Assembly: GCF_004135205.1 (NCBI RefSeq)
Contig: NZ_CP035490.1
Coordinates: forward strand, 2,373,501 to 2,437,500
Source of the DNA: Hahella sp. KA22
GTDB lineage: Bacteria > Pseudomonadota > Gammaproteobacteria > Pseudomonadales > Oleiphilaceae
Length of the DNA: 64,000 nt
Reading direction: 5' to 3'
In this document: positions 36,171 to 45,892 of the stretch, one piece after another
Position numbering within the stretch: the first letter of the stretch is position 1
Layout of the letters: each line of letters begins with the position of its first letter
Notes under the pieces: model-generated
Database searches by the model: none
What the model saw: the letters and a program-made list of their open reading frames with translations, nothing else
What the model was told of the DNA's origin: nothing
Translations under genes and position numbers: made by a program

Positions 36171-37508
36171 TTATACGGGCGTTTCCGTGTTTTCATTCTC
36201 TCCATAGCTGTTCAGGCGGTTATAGAGGGTTTTCAAGCTGATGCCGAGCATGTCCGCCGCGCGGCGCTTGTCGCCATCCAATTGGGCGAGGGTGAGGGTG
36301 ATAAGCTCGCGCTCCATCTCCTCTATGGTCTTGCCCACCTGCAGTCCGGGGGAGCCTTGTCGCTCGCGGGCGAAAGGCGAGGCGAGATTGTCCGGCAGGC
36401 TCAGTTCGGATTGAGCTGGATCAGTCATAATGAACGCGCGATGAATAGCGTGACGCAGCTCGCGCACATTGCCTGGCCAGTCGTAATCCTGCAGTCGTTT
36501 AAGGTTGTTCTCCCCCAGCCCGAAAGCGGAGCCATTCTCTTCGTTCAGCTCCTGCAGGAAGCGTCTGGCCAATAGTGGAATATCTTCCCGGCGCTGCCGC
36601 AAAGGCGGAATCTGAATGGGGAATACGGCCAGACGGAAGTAGATGTCCTCACGCAGGCATTCGTCTTCCGCCAGCTGTTGTTGGGTGCGGTTGGTGGCTG
36701 AAACCACTCGGCAATCCACAGGAATTTCTTCGGCGCCGCCGACTCGGATGACTTTGTTGGTTTCCAGTACTCTCAGCAAAGTTGGCTGCATGTCGATTGG
36801 CATCTCAGTGACTTCGTCGAGAAACAGCACGCCGCCTTTGGCTTGTTCGAATAGACCGATTTTTCTGCTGACTGCGCCGGTAAAGGCGCCTTTTTCATGT
36901 CCAAACAGTTCGCTGCCGATTAGCTCTCGGGAAAGCGCGCCGCAGTTGGCCGCCACGAATGGCCCTTGAGAGCCCCCGGCGGCATGGATTGCGCGGGCGA
37001 CCAGTTCTTTGCCGACGCCGCTTTCGCCCTGCAGCAATACGTTGGCTCTGGTTTGGGCGACGCGCTCAATCATCTGGTAAAGCTCGCGCATGGCCGGCGA
37101 TTCACCGATCAAACTATTGAAGTGGCGGGGCGCGTCGATTTCCGCCTGTTCCGGGCTGGTCTTTTCGATCAGCGCTTTTATCTGCTCAATATCAATGGGT
37201 TTGATCAGATAGCTGATGTTGGGGCCGCAGACCGTTTTCACCAGTGATTTTACAGTCGGGTGGCCTGTGACGATGGCGATGTGGCCGGGTTGCTTGCGGG
37301 AGCCATTCAGAGCGTCCAGCACATGTAGACCGCTTCCATCAGGAAGCATCAGGTCAAGTAATACAATATCGAACTGATCAGCCTGCAGAATCGCGTTGGC
37401 TTCAGCGACGCTGGCGGCGGAGCGGGCGTCATGCCCCAGCATTTCTAGGAGTGTCCGCGTGGCTTGTACGAAACCTTCATCGTCGTCCACGAGCAATATA
37501 CTTGCCAA
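36171..37508 (-). CDS. NtrC-family sigma-54-dependent response regulator
   Basis: A 445-aa activator: receiver (1-115) with Asp52 in LLDLMLP, AAA+ domain with Walker A GESGVGKE (161-168) and the sigma-54 contact loop GAFTGA (207-212), and a Fis-type HTH at the C-terminus (DKRRAADMLGISLKTLYNRL). The start is TTG at 37508 with GAGGGA about 8 bases upstream. First gene of the five-gene operon. A sigma-54 promoter lies downstream of the operon before the DUF2383 gene. Confidence 0.95.
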   Translation of the reverse strand: MASILLVDDDEGFVQATRTLLEMLGHDARSAASVAEANAILQADQFDIVLLDLMLPDGSGLHVLDALNGSRKQPGHIAIVTGHPTVKSLVKTVCGPNISYLIKPIDIEQIKALIEKTSPEQAEIDAPRHFNSLIGESPAMRELYQMIERVAQTRANVLLQGESGVGKELVARAIHAAGGSQGPFVAANCGALSRELIGSELFGHEKGAFTGAVSRKIGLFEQAKGGVLFLDEVTEMPIDMQPTLLRVLETNKVIRVGGAEEIPVDCRVVSATNRTQQQLAEDECLREDIYFRLAVFPIQIPPLRQRREDIPLLARRFLQELNEENGSAFGLGENNLKRLQDYDWPGNVRELRHAIHRAFIMTDPAQSELSLPDNLASPFARERQGSPGLQVGKTIEEMERELITLTLAQLDGDKRRAADMLGISLKTLYNRLNSYGENENTETPV

Positions 37509-37648
37509 GGTGTGTTCCCTCGTGTGATTTTGAGTTCCCGCCGGTTAATATACCAACCGGCCGAATTGGGCGCTACCTGATAGTTGGGGCGAAAGTCGCT
37601 AGTATCAAGGGTTTACAGGTTAGGACTGATTTTGCGGGAAATAATGTT

Positions 37649-37702
37649 TATAATACAGCGCTTTTTTTGTCCGTCTGCGGTCGCTCCCTCTGTGGAGTGA
37701 CC
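37649..37702 (+). promoter_or_regulatory. Possible promoter and leader hairpin before the FmdB-like gene
   Basis: TATAAT at 37649-37654 lacks a good -35 hexamer. It would give a leader of about 115 bases that contains GGTCGCTCC / GGAGTGACC (37679-37702), a nine-pair hairpin with one G-U pair. Confidence 0.35.
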
Positions 37703-37776
37703 CGTCCAAGGGCGTCTAGAAGCCTTCTAACTTAATATGATTTTTTGGTTTTTTCTGGAAAAGAGGTCAGAGAAAA

Positions 37777-38043
37777 ATGCCGATTTACGAATACGTTTGT
37801 AAATCCTGCGGGTTTGAGAAAGACATTCTACAAAGCTTGAGTGAAGCGCCGTTAACCGATTGCCCAAGCTGCGAGAAACCCGAGTTTAAGAAGAAGATTT
37901 CAGCGGCGGGTTTTCGTCTGAAGGGCGGCGGCTGGTATGAGACAGATTTTAAAACCGGCAAGAAGAAAAACTTGGCGGGCGATAGCGGCTCTTCGTCCTC
38001 TAGCGCGGGTTCCAGCTCTAAAAGCAGCAGTTCCGCGGACTGA
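37777..38043 (+). CDS. FmdB-type zinc-ribbon protein
   Basis: An 88-aa protein with an FmdB zinc ribbon: MPIYEYVCKSCG and CPSCEK supply two CxxC pairs. The last 25 residues are a low-complexity Ser-rich tail. It lies upstream of aspS as in many proteobacteria. The family's role is not established; regulation of nearby genes has been proposed. Confidence 0.9.
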   Translation: MPIYEYVCKSCGFEKDILQSLSEAPLTDCPSCEKPEFKKKISAAGFRLKGGGWYETDFKTGKKKNLAGDSGSSSSSAGSSSKSSSSAD

Positions 38044-38071
38044 TCGGCGCGGCCCTTTTATACATATCATG

Positions 38072-38095
38072 CAGCCGGAGCGCGGTCTCCGGCTG
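38072..38095 (+). terminator. Hairpin between the FmdB-like gene and aspS
   Basis: CAGCCGGAG pairs perfectly with CTCCGGCTG around CGCGGT, followed by AAAA rather than Ts. A weak terminator or leader structure of aspS. Confidence 0.4.
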
Positions 38096-38139
38096 AAAAT
38101 TAACAGACAGTAATCAGAATTTAAGACAGGATCAGGATT

Positions 38140-39912
38140 ATGCGCAGTCATTATTGCGGTGAGGTCAACGAATCTCTTGTAGATCAAGAAGTTACGCTGT
38201 GCGGTTGGGTTCATCGCCGTCGCGATCACGGAGGCGTCATCTTTTTGGATCTGCGAGATCGGGATGGTGTTGCGCAAGTAGTGTATGACCCTGATACAAA
38301 TGAAGTTTTCCAGCTGGCAGAGCAGATCCGCGATGAGTTCGTGGTGAAAGTCACGGGTCGCGTGCGCTTGAGACCGGATGGTAAAGCCAACGCCGATATG
38401 TCCACCGGCAAGGTGGAAGTGCTGGGCAAACAGCTGGAGATTCTGAGTACGGCGAAAACGCCTCCCTTCCAGTTGGACGAATTCGTTCAGGTGGGCGAGG
38501 ACGTGCGTCTGCGTTATCGCTACATGGACTTGCGCCGTCCGGAAATGCTCAACAAGCTGCGCTTTCGCTCCAAGGTCACCAGCTATATCCGTAACTTCCT
38601 TGACAGCAATGGCTTCATGGATGTGGAAACGCCGATTCTGACCCGGGCGACTCCGGAAGGCGCACGGGATTATCTGGTGCCCAGCCGTACGCATGAGGGC
38701 AGCTTTTTCGCTCTGCCACAGTCTCCACAGTTGTTCAAGCAATTGCTGATGATGTCCGGTGTTGATCGTTACTACCAAATCGCCAAGTGCTTCCGCGATG
38801 AAGACTTGCGCGCAGACCGTCAGCCTGAATTCACACAGGTGGATATTGAAACCTCCTTCTTAAGCGAAGACGAGATTATGTCCATCACCGAGCGTTTGGT
38901 GCGGGATATGTTCCGTGATCTGCTTGAGGTGGAATTGCCCGAGTTTCCGCGTATGCCGTTCTCCGAGGCGATGAACCGTTATGGTAGCGACAAGCCTGAC
39001 CTGCGTATTCCTTTGGAATTGGTGGATGTGGGCGACCTGCTGACCAACGTGAGCTTCAACGTTTTCAGTGGTCCGGCTAATGATCCGAAGAGCCGTGTGG
39101 CGGCATTGCGTCTTCCAAAGGGTGGCGAACTGCTGTCCCGTAAACAGATCGATGACTATACCAAGTTTGTTGGCATCTACGGCGCCAAAGGCCTGCCTTA
39201 TATTAAGGTTAACGAAAAAGCCAAAGGTCTGGAGGGCTTGCAGTCTCCGATCGTTAAGCACATCGCTGACGTTATCGATCAGTTGTTGGAGCGCGTGGGC
39301 GCGGAAGATGGCGACATTATCTTCTTCGGTACTGACAAGACCCGCGTCGTTAACGAAGCGCTGGGGGCTCTGCGCGTGAAGCTGGGTCATGACCTCAACC
39401 TGCTTGAGAAACAATGGGCGCCGCTGTGGGTTGTCGACTTCCCGATGTTCGAGGAAGATGGCGAAGGCGGCTGGACCGCTATTCACCACCCGTTCACTGC
39501 GCCTTCCTGTGCGGTTGAAATGCTGGAATCCGATCCTGAAAACGCGTTGTCCCGCGCTTATGACATGGTGTTAAACGGCACCGAATTGGGCGGAGGCTCC
39601 GTTCGTATTCACGATTCCGACATGCAGGAGACCGTGCTGCGCATTCTGGGTATCGGTCAGGAAGAAGCGCAAGAGAAATTCGGCTTCCTGTTGGATGCGC
39701 TGAAGTTTGGCTGTCCACCTCATGGCGGTCTGGCGTTTGGTCTGGATCGTCTGGTTATGTTGATGACAGGCGCTCAGTCTATTCGTGAGGTGATTGCGTT
39801 CCCGAAAACCCAGAGCGCGATGTGCATGATGACGCAAGCGCCAGGCAAGGTGGACCCGAGACAACTGCGTGAGCTTAATATCCGTCTGCGTAAAACCGAG
39901 CAGCCTGAATAA
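38140..39912 (+). CDS. aspS: Aspartyl-tRNA synthetase
   Basis: A 590-aa class II synthetase that charges tRNA-Asp. An N-terminal OB-fold anticodon-binding domain (about 1-110), class II core with motif 2 [16 protein letters not shown], the bacterial GAD insertion (about 290-420) and motif 3 GLAFGLDR. Length matches the bacterial form. AGGATT precedes ATG. It is followed by yebC, as is common. Confidence 0.98.
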   Translation: MRSHYCGEVNESLVDQEVTLCGWVHRRRDHGGVIFLDLRDRDGVAQVVYDPDTNEVFQLAEQIRDEFVVKVTGRVRLRPDGKANADMSTGKVEVLGKQLEILSTAKTPPFQLDEFVQVGEDVRLRYRYMDLRRPEMLNKLRFRSKVTSYIRNFLDSNGFMDVETPILTRATPEGARDYLVPSRTHEGSFFALPQSPQLFKQLLMMSGVDRYYQIAKCFRDEDLRADRQPEFTQVDIETSFLSEDEIMSITERLVRDMFRDLLEVELPEFPRMPFSEAMNRYGSDKPDLRIPLELVDVGDLLTNVSFNVFSGPANDPKSRVAALRLPKGGELLSRKQIDDYTKFVGIYGAKGLPYIKVNEKAKGLEGLQSPIVKHIADVIDQLLERVGAEDGDIIFFGTDKTRVVNEALGALRVKLGHDLNLLEKQWAPLWVVDFPMFEEDGEGGWTAIHHPFTAPSCAVEMLESDPENALSRAYDMVLNGTELGGGSVRIHDSDMQETVLRILGIGQEEAQEKFGFLLDALKFGCPPHGGLAFGLDRLVMLMTGAQSIREVIAFPKTQSAMCMMTQAPGKVDPRQLRELNIRLRKTEQPE

Positions 39913-39920
39913 GTTTAAGT

Positions 39921-39946
39921 GACGCCAAAGCATTGTCTTTGGCGTC
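39921..39946 (+). terminator. Hairpin after aspS
   Basis: GACGCCAAAG and CTTTGGCGTC form a perfect ten-base stem around CATTGT with no T-tract. Confidence 0.5.
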
Positions 39947-39996
39947 GGCATGGCAAATCTATTTGTTGAAAGTAAAAGTATTTAGCGGAGAGTAAC

Positions 39997-40743
39997 ATGG
40001 CGGGGCACAGTAAGTGGGCCAATATCAAGCACCGTAAGGCGTCTCAAGACGCCAAGCGCGGAAAGATATTCACCAAGCTGATCCGGGAAATTACCGTGGC
40101 GGCGAAAAATGGAGCATTGCCTGAAGACAACCCAAGGTTGCGCGCGGTCATGGATAAAGCCCTGACCGTGAATATGAAAAAGGACACCATTGAGAAAGCA
40201 ATTCAGCGTGGGGCCGGCGGCGGCGATGACTCCAACTTTGATGAGCTGACCTACGAAGGTTATGGTCCTGGCGGCGTTGCTGTATATGTTGAAGTCATGA
40301 CCGACAACCGTAATCGCACGGTCGCTGAAGTGCGTCATGCGTTCAGTAAGCATGGCGGCAACCTGGGAACAGATGGTTCTGTTGCATACTTGTTCAGCAA
40401 GACCGGCGTAATTTTATTTGCGCCGGGCGTCGATGAAGATGCTGTGATGGAAGCCGCCCTGGAAGCGGGCGCCCAGGATGTTATCGCCAATGATGACGGT
40501 TCTGTGGAAGTGCAAACCGCCGCAGAAGATTTCATGTCTGTCAAAGACGCGCTGATGGCGGCGGGTCTGACGCCGGAGTCGGCGGACGTCTCTATGGTGC
40601 CGGCGACTATGGCGCCTTTGGATGTGGAAAACGGCGAGAGGGTCATGAAGTTGATTGAAATGCTGGAAGATCTGGATGATGTGCAGAATGTCTACAGTAA
40701 TGCGGACATTCCTGATGAAGTGCTGGAGAGCATGGGCGGCTAA
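39997..40743 (+). CDS. yebC: YebC/PmpR family regulator or translation factor
   Basis: A 248-aa protein with the typical [14 protein letters not shown] start, three-domain layout and [19 protein letters not shown] core. Family members have been described as DNA-binding regulators and as ribosome-associated factors. GGAG precedes ATG. It lies between aspS and ruvC, as in many gammaproteobacteria, and ends in a strong terminator. Confidence 0.95.
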   Translation: MAGHSKWANIKHRKASQDAKRGKIFTKLIREITVAAKNGALPEDNPRLRAVMDKALTVNMKKDTIEKAIQRGAGGGDDSNFDELTYEGYGPGGVAVYVEVMTDNRNRTVAEVRHAFSKHGGNLGTDGSVAYLFSKTGVILFAPGVDEDAVMEAALEAGAQDVIANDDGSVEVQTAAEDFMSVKDALMAAGLTPESADVSMVPATMAPLDVENGERVMKLIEMLEDLDDVQNVYSNADIPDEVLESMGG

Positions 40744-40774
40744 TGCGCGACATGCTTTACATGAGCTTCTCCTG

Positions 40775-40799
40775 AAAGGCGGCCTTAGCCGCCTTTTTT
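40775..40799 (+). terminator. Intrinsic terminator after yebC
   Basis: AAAGGCGGC pairs with GCCGCCTTT around CTTA, followed by a T-tract. Confidence 0.9.
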
Positions 40800-40888
40800 G
40801 TTGGCGCTGGCGCAGATATTGTAAGCTTGCGTCATCCGGGCGGCTCATATAGAAATGAAACGATTCTGACGGGCTGAGTGGCCAATTT

Positions 40889-41407
40889 ATGTTGAAAGTG
40901 TTAGGTATAGACCCCGGTTCACGGTTCACGGGTTACGGCGTGGTGGAGTGGGGCGGCGGCAAACCTCGTTATGTCGCCAGCGGTTGTATTCGCGTTACCG
41001 GGGAGACATTGGCGGAGCGCCTGCGATGTATTTATCTGGGAGTAACTCAGGTCGTCAGCATGTATGCGCCTCACGAGGCGGCGATTGAGCAGGTTTTTAT
41101 GGCCCGCAACGCGGATTCCGCTCTGAAGCTGGGGCAGGCGCGAGGCGTGGCGATTCTGGCTATGGCGGAACAGGGACTGCAGGTGGCGGAATACTCCGCC
41201 AAAAAGGTAAAGCAGTCTGTCGTAGGTAAAGGGAATGCGGAAAAGTGGCAGGTGCAACATATGATGCAGGCGATGCTGGGTCTGGAGGCCAAGCCGCAGG
41301 CGGACGCGGCGGATGCGCTGGCGATCGCGGTCTGTCATCTGCATACCCAGCAAAGTTTGATGCGCATCGGGTCGGTGTCAGGCAGTCGTCGTGGTCGCAT
41401 GCGATAA
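40889..41407 (+). CDS. ruvC: Holliday junction endonuclease RuvC
   Basis: A 172-aa RNase-H-fold resolvase that cleaves Holliday junctions. The acidic residues are visible: Asp8 in GIDPGS, the Glu in AAIEQVF and the Asp pair in ADAADALAIA. It has its own unit start after the yebC terminator, and is followed by ruvA and ruvB. Confidence 0.97.
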   Translation: MLKVLGIDPGSRFTGYGVVEWGGGKPRYVASGCIRVTGETLAERLRCIYLGVTQVVSMYAPHEAAIEQVFMARNADSALKLGQARGVAILAMAEQGLQVAEYSAKKVKQSVVGKGNAEKWQVQHMMQAMLGLEAKPQADAADALAIAVCHLHTQQSLMRIGSVSGSRRGRMR

Positions 41408-41521
41408 GTGCTTTTAGGTAAGGGCTGGTTAATTATCGGCCGCTTATGGCTGCATGTTAGGACTTTTGAGTGACGTCGCTCCTGAAATTATTGGCTGATA
41501 TATAAAAGAAGAGGTTTCCCC

Positions 41522-42136
41522 TTGATCGGAAGACTGGTTGGTAAATTGGCGGAAAACCATCCGCCTTTCGTGTTGTTGGATGTGAATGGCGTTGGCTACG
41601 AGGTGGAGGTGCCTTTGTCAGCGTTGGGTTATTTACCCAAGCTGGGCGAATCCTGCTCTTTATTCACGCACTTCGTGGTGCGTGAAGACGCGCAACTGTT
41701 GTACGGATTTATCCGTCGCGAAGATCGCGAACTGTTTCGCTTGCTGCTGAAGGTCAATGGCGTGGGCCCGAAAATGGCGGTTGCGATTCTGTCTCACATG
41801 TCCCCGAATGAGTTTGTCGAGTGCGTTCGCGGCGATAATCTGACTCGCCTGACCAAGATGCCGGGCGTGGGTAAAAAAACCGCTGAAAGGCTACTGATTG
41901 AAATGCGTGACCGGATCAAAGATTGGGGCGCAGGAGATCGTGAATCGGCGACGCCGGAGCTGCTGAATCAGTCTGCTGGCGGGCATTCCCATCTTGAAGA
42001 AGCGGAAGCCGCTTTACTGGCTTTGGGCTACAAGCCGCAGGAAGCCAGTCGCGCGATTAACGCGGTCTATAAGGACGGCATGGGGCGCGATGAGCTGATC
42101 CGCCTGTCCCTGAAGGGGATGGTAAAAACCAAGTAG
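41522..42136 (+). CDS. ruvA: Holliday junction helicase subunit RuvA
   Basis: A 204-aa protein that binds four-way junctions and loads RuvB. It has the MIGRL start, two helix-hairpin-helix motifs ([12 protein letters not shown] and [13 protein letters not shown]) and a C-terminal RuvB-binding domain (about 155-204). The start is TTG at 41522 with AAGAGG upstream; the alignment of the MIGRL start supports it. Confidence 0.96.
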   Translation: MIGRLVGKLAENHPPFVLLDVNGVGYEVEVPLSALGYLPKLGESCSLFTHFVVREDAQLLYGFIRREDRELFRLLLKVNGVGPKMAVAILSHMSPNEFVECVRGDNLTRLTKMPGVGKKTAERLLIEMRDRIKDWGAGDRESATPELLNQSAGGHSHLEEAEAALLALGYKPQEASRAINAVYKDGMGRDELIRLSLKGMVKTK

Positions 42137-42190
42137 CCACGCTATGATGCCCCGAACGTTTGACGCCAATAAAGACCTCAAAAACACCCC

Positions 42191-43195
42191 ATGATCGAAG
42201 CAGATCGCATTATCTCGCCAAGCGCCACTCTGCAGGAAGATTCTCAAGATCGAGCCATACGCCCCAAAAGGTTGGAAGACTATGTCGGCCAGCCTCAGGT
42301 GCGTGAGCAAATGGAGATCTTCATCAATGCTGCGCGTGGACGCCAGGAAGCCTTAGACCACACTCTGATATTCGGTCCTCCCGGGCTGGGTAAAACCACG
42401 TTAGCGAATATCATCGCCAACGAGATGGACGTCTCCATCAAAACCACCTCTGGCCCCGTACTGGAAAAAGCCGGCGATCTTGCTGCGCTATTGACCAATC
42501 TGGAGCCGAAGGACGTGCTGTTCATCGATGAAATTCATCGGCTCAGCGCGGCGGTTGAGGAGGTGTTATACCCGGCGATGGAAGACTACCAGCTGGATAT
42601 CATGATCGGGGAAGGGCCGGCGGCGCGCTCCATCAAACTGGATCTGCCTCCGTTTACCCTGGTGGGCGCCACCACCCGGGCGGGACTGCTGACGTCGCCG
42701 CTGCGAGACCGTTTTGGAATCGTGCAGCGCTTGGAGTTTTACTCGGTTGAGGATTTGCGCCATATCGTTTCCCGTTCGGCCAGCTTGCTCGGCGTCTCTA
42801 TTGATGACGGCGGCGCCCATGAAATCGCCAGACGCTCAAGAGGAACGCCCCGTATCGCCAACCGCTTACTGCGTCGCGTGCGCGATTATGCGGAAGTAAA
42901 AGCGGACGGCGCCATTACCAATGATGTGGCGGACAAGGCTCTCAACATGCTGAACGTGGATTTGCACGGCTTCGATCATATGGATCGCCGTCTGTTGCTG
43001 GCCGTCATGGAAAAGTTTGATGGCGGTCCGGTGGGCGTGGAGAGTTTGGCTGCGGCTATCGGTGAAGAAAAGGGCACTATCGAGGATGTGGTGGAGCCAT
43101 ATCTGATTCAACAGGGTTTCCTAATGCGCACGCCGCGCGGCAGGGTGGCGACTCAGGCGGCGTACGATCACTTCGGATTAACCATGCCGGAGTAG
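42191..43195 (+). CDS. ruvB: Holliday junction ATP-dependent helicase RuvB
   Basis: A 334-aa AAA+ motor that drives branch migration with RuvA. Walker [11 protein letters not shown], Walker B LFIDEIHR, sensor GATTRAGLL, arginine-finger region and C-terminal winged helix. No strong Shine-Dalgarno sequence is visible before ATG. 54 bases after ruvA. Confidence 0.98.
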   Translation: MIEADRIISPSATLQEDSQDRAIRPKRLEDYVGQPQVREQMEIFINAARGRQEALDHTLIFGPPGLGKTTLANIIANEMDVSIKTTSGPVLEKAGDLAALLTNLEPKDVLFIDEIHRLSAAVEEVLYPAMEDYQLDIMIGEGPAARSIKLDLPPFTLVGATTRAGLLTSPLRDRFGIVQRLEFYSVEDLRHIVSRSASLLGVSIDDGGAHEIARRSRGTPRIANRLLRRVRDYAEVKADGAITNDVADKALNMLNVDLHGFDHMDRRLLLAVMEKFDGGPVGVESLAAAIGEEKGTIEDVVEPYLIQQGFLMRTPRGRVATQAAYDHFGLTMPE

Positions 43196-43236
43196 AGATG
43201 ACAAGGCTTTTGGCGAAATTTTATTAAGGGAATTTA

Positions 43237-43656
43237 ATGACTTCCGGCTCGTTTGTGTGGCCCGTTCGAGTATATATTGAAGACACTGACGCTGGCGGTA
43301 TCGTTTTCTACGCCAACTATCTGCGTTTTATGGAAAGAGCTCGCACCGAGTTCATCCGGTCTCTTGGGTTCTCCAGACTGGAGACGGTGGATCTTGACGC
43401 CCAGTTCGTCGTGCATAGTTTAGCCTTGCAATATCACAGCCCGGCGCGACTTGATGACGAAGTGGCGGTAAGCGCCCACATTGTTAAATTGGGGCGCACC
43501 TACATGGAGTTTGAGCAGAACATCACTCGAGGCGCTAAGGCGGAACTGCTGGTCTCGGGTAGAGTCAAAGTCGCCTGCATCGACAAAGTCAGCTTTAAGC
43601 CCAGGCCGATTCCGGGAAATTTGGCCTCGGCGCTGCAAAAAGGTATAAACGTTTAG
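43237..43656 (+). CDS. ybgC: Tol-Pal-associated acyl-CoA thioesterase YbgC
   Basis: A 139-aa hotdog thioesterase with YIEDTDAGGIVFYANYL, the Asp/Tyr catalytic segment, and FMERARTEF. YbgC starts the tol-pal cluster and hydrolyses short acyl-CoA or acyl-ACP at the membrane. AAGGGA precedes ATG. Confidence 0.95.
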   Translation: MTSGSFVWPVRVYIEDTDAGGIVFYANYLRFMERARTEFIRSLGFSRLETVDLDAQFVVHSLALQYHSPARLDDEVAVSAHIVKLGRTYMEFEQNITRGAKAELLVSGRVKVACIDKVSFKPRPIPGNLASALQKGINV

Positions 43657-43723
43657 TTTTTGCGGCTCCGCTATGAAAGGCGGCGGCCCGCCAACGATAA
43701 AAACAGCAATAGGAGTCCTATAA

Positions 43724-44407
43724 GTGGAGGATAAACTTTCAATTTGGGCGCTGATTAGCAACGCCAGCTTTTTGGTGCAGATTGTCATGCTGATCCTGCT
43801 CGCAGCCTCGATTGTCTCCTGGATGATTATCTTCCAGCGCGCCAGAATATTCGGCTTGGCGCGCAGGGCGACCACCAAATTTGAGGAGCGCTTCTGGTCC
43901 GGTATGGATCTTAATCAGCTCTACCGCGAGTCCAGCGCCGCGCCGAACCCTAATAGCGGCATGGAGCAAATCTTCCGTTCCGGTTTCAAAGAATTCTCCC
44001 GTTTGCGTCAGCAAACCGGCGTCGACCCTGATGCGGTGATGGAGGGTACGCAGCGTTCAATGCGCGTCGCCATGTCCAGAGAGATGGATCGGTTGGAGGC
44101 TCATTTGCCGTTTCTGGCGACAGTCGGCTCCACTAGCCCTTATATCGGACTGTTCGGTACGGTATGGGGGATCATGAACTCCTTCCGTGGGCTCGCGCAA
44201 ATTCAGCAGGCCACTATCTCTACCGTGGCGCCGGGTATTTCTGAAGCCTTGATTGCAACGGCCATGGGGCTTTTCGCCGCAATTCCGGCGGTAATCGCAT
44301 ACAACCGTTATTCGGCCAGAAGCGAGAGTCTCGCCAATTCCTTTCAGACTTTTGCGGAAGAGTTTTCCAGCATCCTGCATCGCAGAGTTCACGCAAAGTC
44401 CTCTTAA
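43724..44407 (+). CDS. tolQ: TolQ proton-channel subunit
   Basis: A 227-aa inner-membrane protein with three helices (about 15-37, 135-157, 170-192). It forms the proton-driven motor with TolR. SPYIGLFGTVWGIM is a family hallmark. The start is GTG at 43724 with AGGAG 8 bases upstream. Second gene of ybgC-tolQRAB-pal-cpoB. Confidence 0.96.
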   Translation: MEDKLSIWALISNASFLVQIVMLILLAASIVSWMIIFQRARIFGLARRATTKFEERFWSGMDLNQLYRESSAAPNPNSGMEQIFRSGFKEFSRLRQQTGVDPDAVMEGTQRSMRVAMSREMDRLEAHLPFLATVGSTSPYIGLFGTVWGIMNSFRGLAQIQQATISTVAPGISEALIATAMGLFAAIPAVIAYNRYSARSESLANSFQTFAEEFSSILHRRVHAKSS

Positions 44408-44421
44408 AAGGAGAACCATCC

Positions 44422-44844
44422 TTGGATTTTACTCGCGTAAAGAAAAAGCAGATGGCGGAAATCAACGTCGTCCCCTACATCGACGTCATGTTGGTGTTGC
44501 TGGTCATTTTTATGATTACGGCGCCCATGTTGATGCAGGGCGTGGACGTGGATTTGCCGCAAACAGAGTCGGAAGCGTTACAGATTTCTCCCGATACGCC
44601 GCCTCTAGTGGTGTCGGTTGACGCGTTCGGCGCTTACTTCGTGGAAGTGGGCGACGACCGTTCCAAGCCCATGCCTCTGGAAGATGTAGTGAAGCGGGTG
44701 AGCACCGTGCGGGAGACCAACAAGTCTGTGATGGTCCTGGTGCGAGGCGACCGTAATGTGCCGTACGGAACGATAGTGGGGCTGATGGCGGCGTTGAAGG
44801 ACGCTGGCGTGGCGAATGTCGGGCTGATTACAGAGAAGCCTTAA
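44422..44844 (+). CDS. tolR: TolR motor subunit
   Basis: A 140-aa protein with one N-terminal helix and a periplasmic domain. The helix contains DVMLVLLVIFMITAP, including the proton-conducting Asp. TTG start at 44422 with AAAAGGAG 8 bases upstream; 14 bases after tolQ. Confidence 0.95.
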   Translation: MDFTRVKKKQMAEINVVPYIDVMLVLLVIFMITAPMLMQGVDVDLPQTESEALQISPDTPPLVVSVDAFGAYFVEVGDDRSKPMPLEDVVKRVSTVRETNKSVMVLVRGDRNVPYGTIVGLMAALKDAGVANVGLITEKP

Positions 44845-44868
44845 GCTGTTATGGGTGAAAGATAAGCT

Positions 44869-45864
44869 GTGATGGATAGCCCCGGTAATCAACCAAAAAG
44901 CGGATACATCGGTCCGGCGCTGTTTTCCGTTATCTTGCACTTGGGTATTGCGGGTCTGGCGTTTCTGGGCTGGTCCGCGCATACGCCCCCGACTCCTGTT
45001 GTCCCTCACATGCAGGCGATGGTGATTGACGCCGAAACGTTGAAGCAAATGACCAAGCCTCAGCCTAAACCTGCGGTCAAGAAAGAAGAACCAAAGCGGG
45101 AAGAAGAGCAAAAGAAGCAGCAAGATCAGGAAAAGCAGCGCCAGGAAGAATTGAAGCGCCAAGAACAGGCGAAGCAGGAAGCTGAGCGTAAGGCTGCGGC
45201 GGAAAAAAAGCGTGAACAAGAAGCCATTGCGTTGAAGAAAAAGCAGGAAGAGGAACGCAAGAAGAAAGAGGAAGAAAAACGTCAGGAAGACGAAAAGCGT
45301 AAAGCCGAAGAAAAGAAACAGGCTGAAGAAAAACGCAAGGCGGAAGAAGAGCGTAAAAAGAAAGAAGCTGAGCGAAAGAAAAAAGAGGAAGAGAAGCGCC
45401 TGGCCGAGCAAAAGCAAAAAGAGCTTGAGCGTCAGATGAAAGAGGCGCGTGAGAAGAAGCGCCAGGAAGAACTGAAGAAAGCGGAAGAGCTGAAAATGGC
45501 TCAGGAAGCGGCCGAGTATGAGCGTCGCTTGCAAGAGCAGCTTGAAGCGGAGAGTTCTGCTCAGCGGCAACAGCGTGAACTGACTGAAGTTGAGAAGTAC
45601 AAAGCGCTGATTTATTCCTCTTTGGTTCAGGCTTGGCTGCAGCCTCCGGGGGAGATCAAAGGCTTGAAGGCGGAGCTACAGCTTCAGTTGTTGCCAACTG
45701 GAGAACTTTTGTCCGTCAAGGTTGTTAAATCTAGCGGCAATAGCGCTTTCGATCAGTCTGCGATTGGCGCCGCGAATGCGGTAAGAAAATATTCCGTACC
45801 CTCTGATCCCAGTTTGTTTAATCGGGAATTCAGAAACGTAACCATTATTTTTAGTCCCAAATAA
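44869..45864 (+). CDS. tolA: TolA periplasmic linker protein
   Basis: A 331-aa protein that bridges the Tol motor to Pal/TolB. One membrane anchor (about 18-38), a long Lys/Glu/Arg/Ala-rich helical domain (about 65-235) and a C-terminal globular domain (about 240-331, [16 protein letters not shown]). The low-complexity middle of the gene gives misleading long frames on the other strand. Start GTG at 44869 or ATG at 44872. Confidence 0.95.
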   Translation: MMDSPGNQPKSGYIGPALFSVILHLGIAGLAFLGWSAHTPPTPVVPHMQAMVIDAETLKQMTKPQPKPAVKKEEPKREEEQKKQQDQEKQRQEELKRQEQAKQEAERKAAAEKKREQEAIALKKKQEEERKKKEEEKRQEDEKRKAEEKKQAEEKRKAEEERKKKEAERKKKEEEKRLAEQKQKELERQMKEAREKKRQEELKKAEELKMAQEAAEYERRLQEQLEAESSAQRQQRELTEVEKYKALIYSSLVQAWLQPPGEIKGLKAELQLQLLPTGELLSVKVVKSSGNSAFDQSAIGAANAVRKYSVPSDPSLFNREFRNVTIIFSPK

Positions 45865-45892
45865 AAATCACTGCCTATTTGTAAATGTTCCA

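Noticed and set aside
45060-45560. Repetitive-looking Lys/Glu/Ala codons as a tandem DNA repeat
   Set aside because: It is the normal helical domain of TolA; there is no exact repeat unit.
44605-45570. 321-aa minus-strand frame rich in Phe and Leu
   Set aside because: Produced by the complement of the Lys/Glu-rich tolA repeat; not a real membrane protein.
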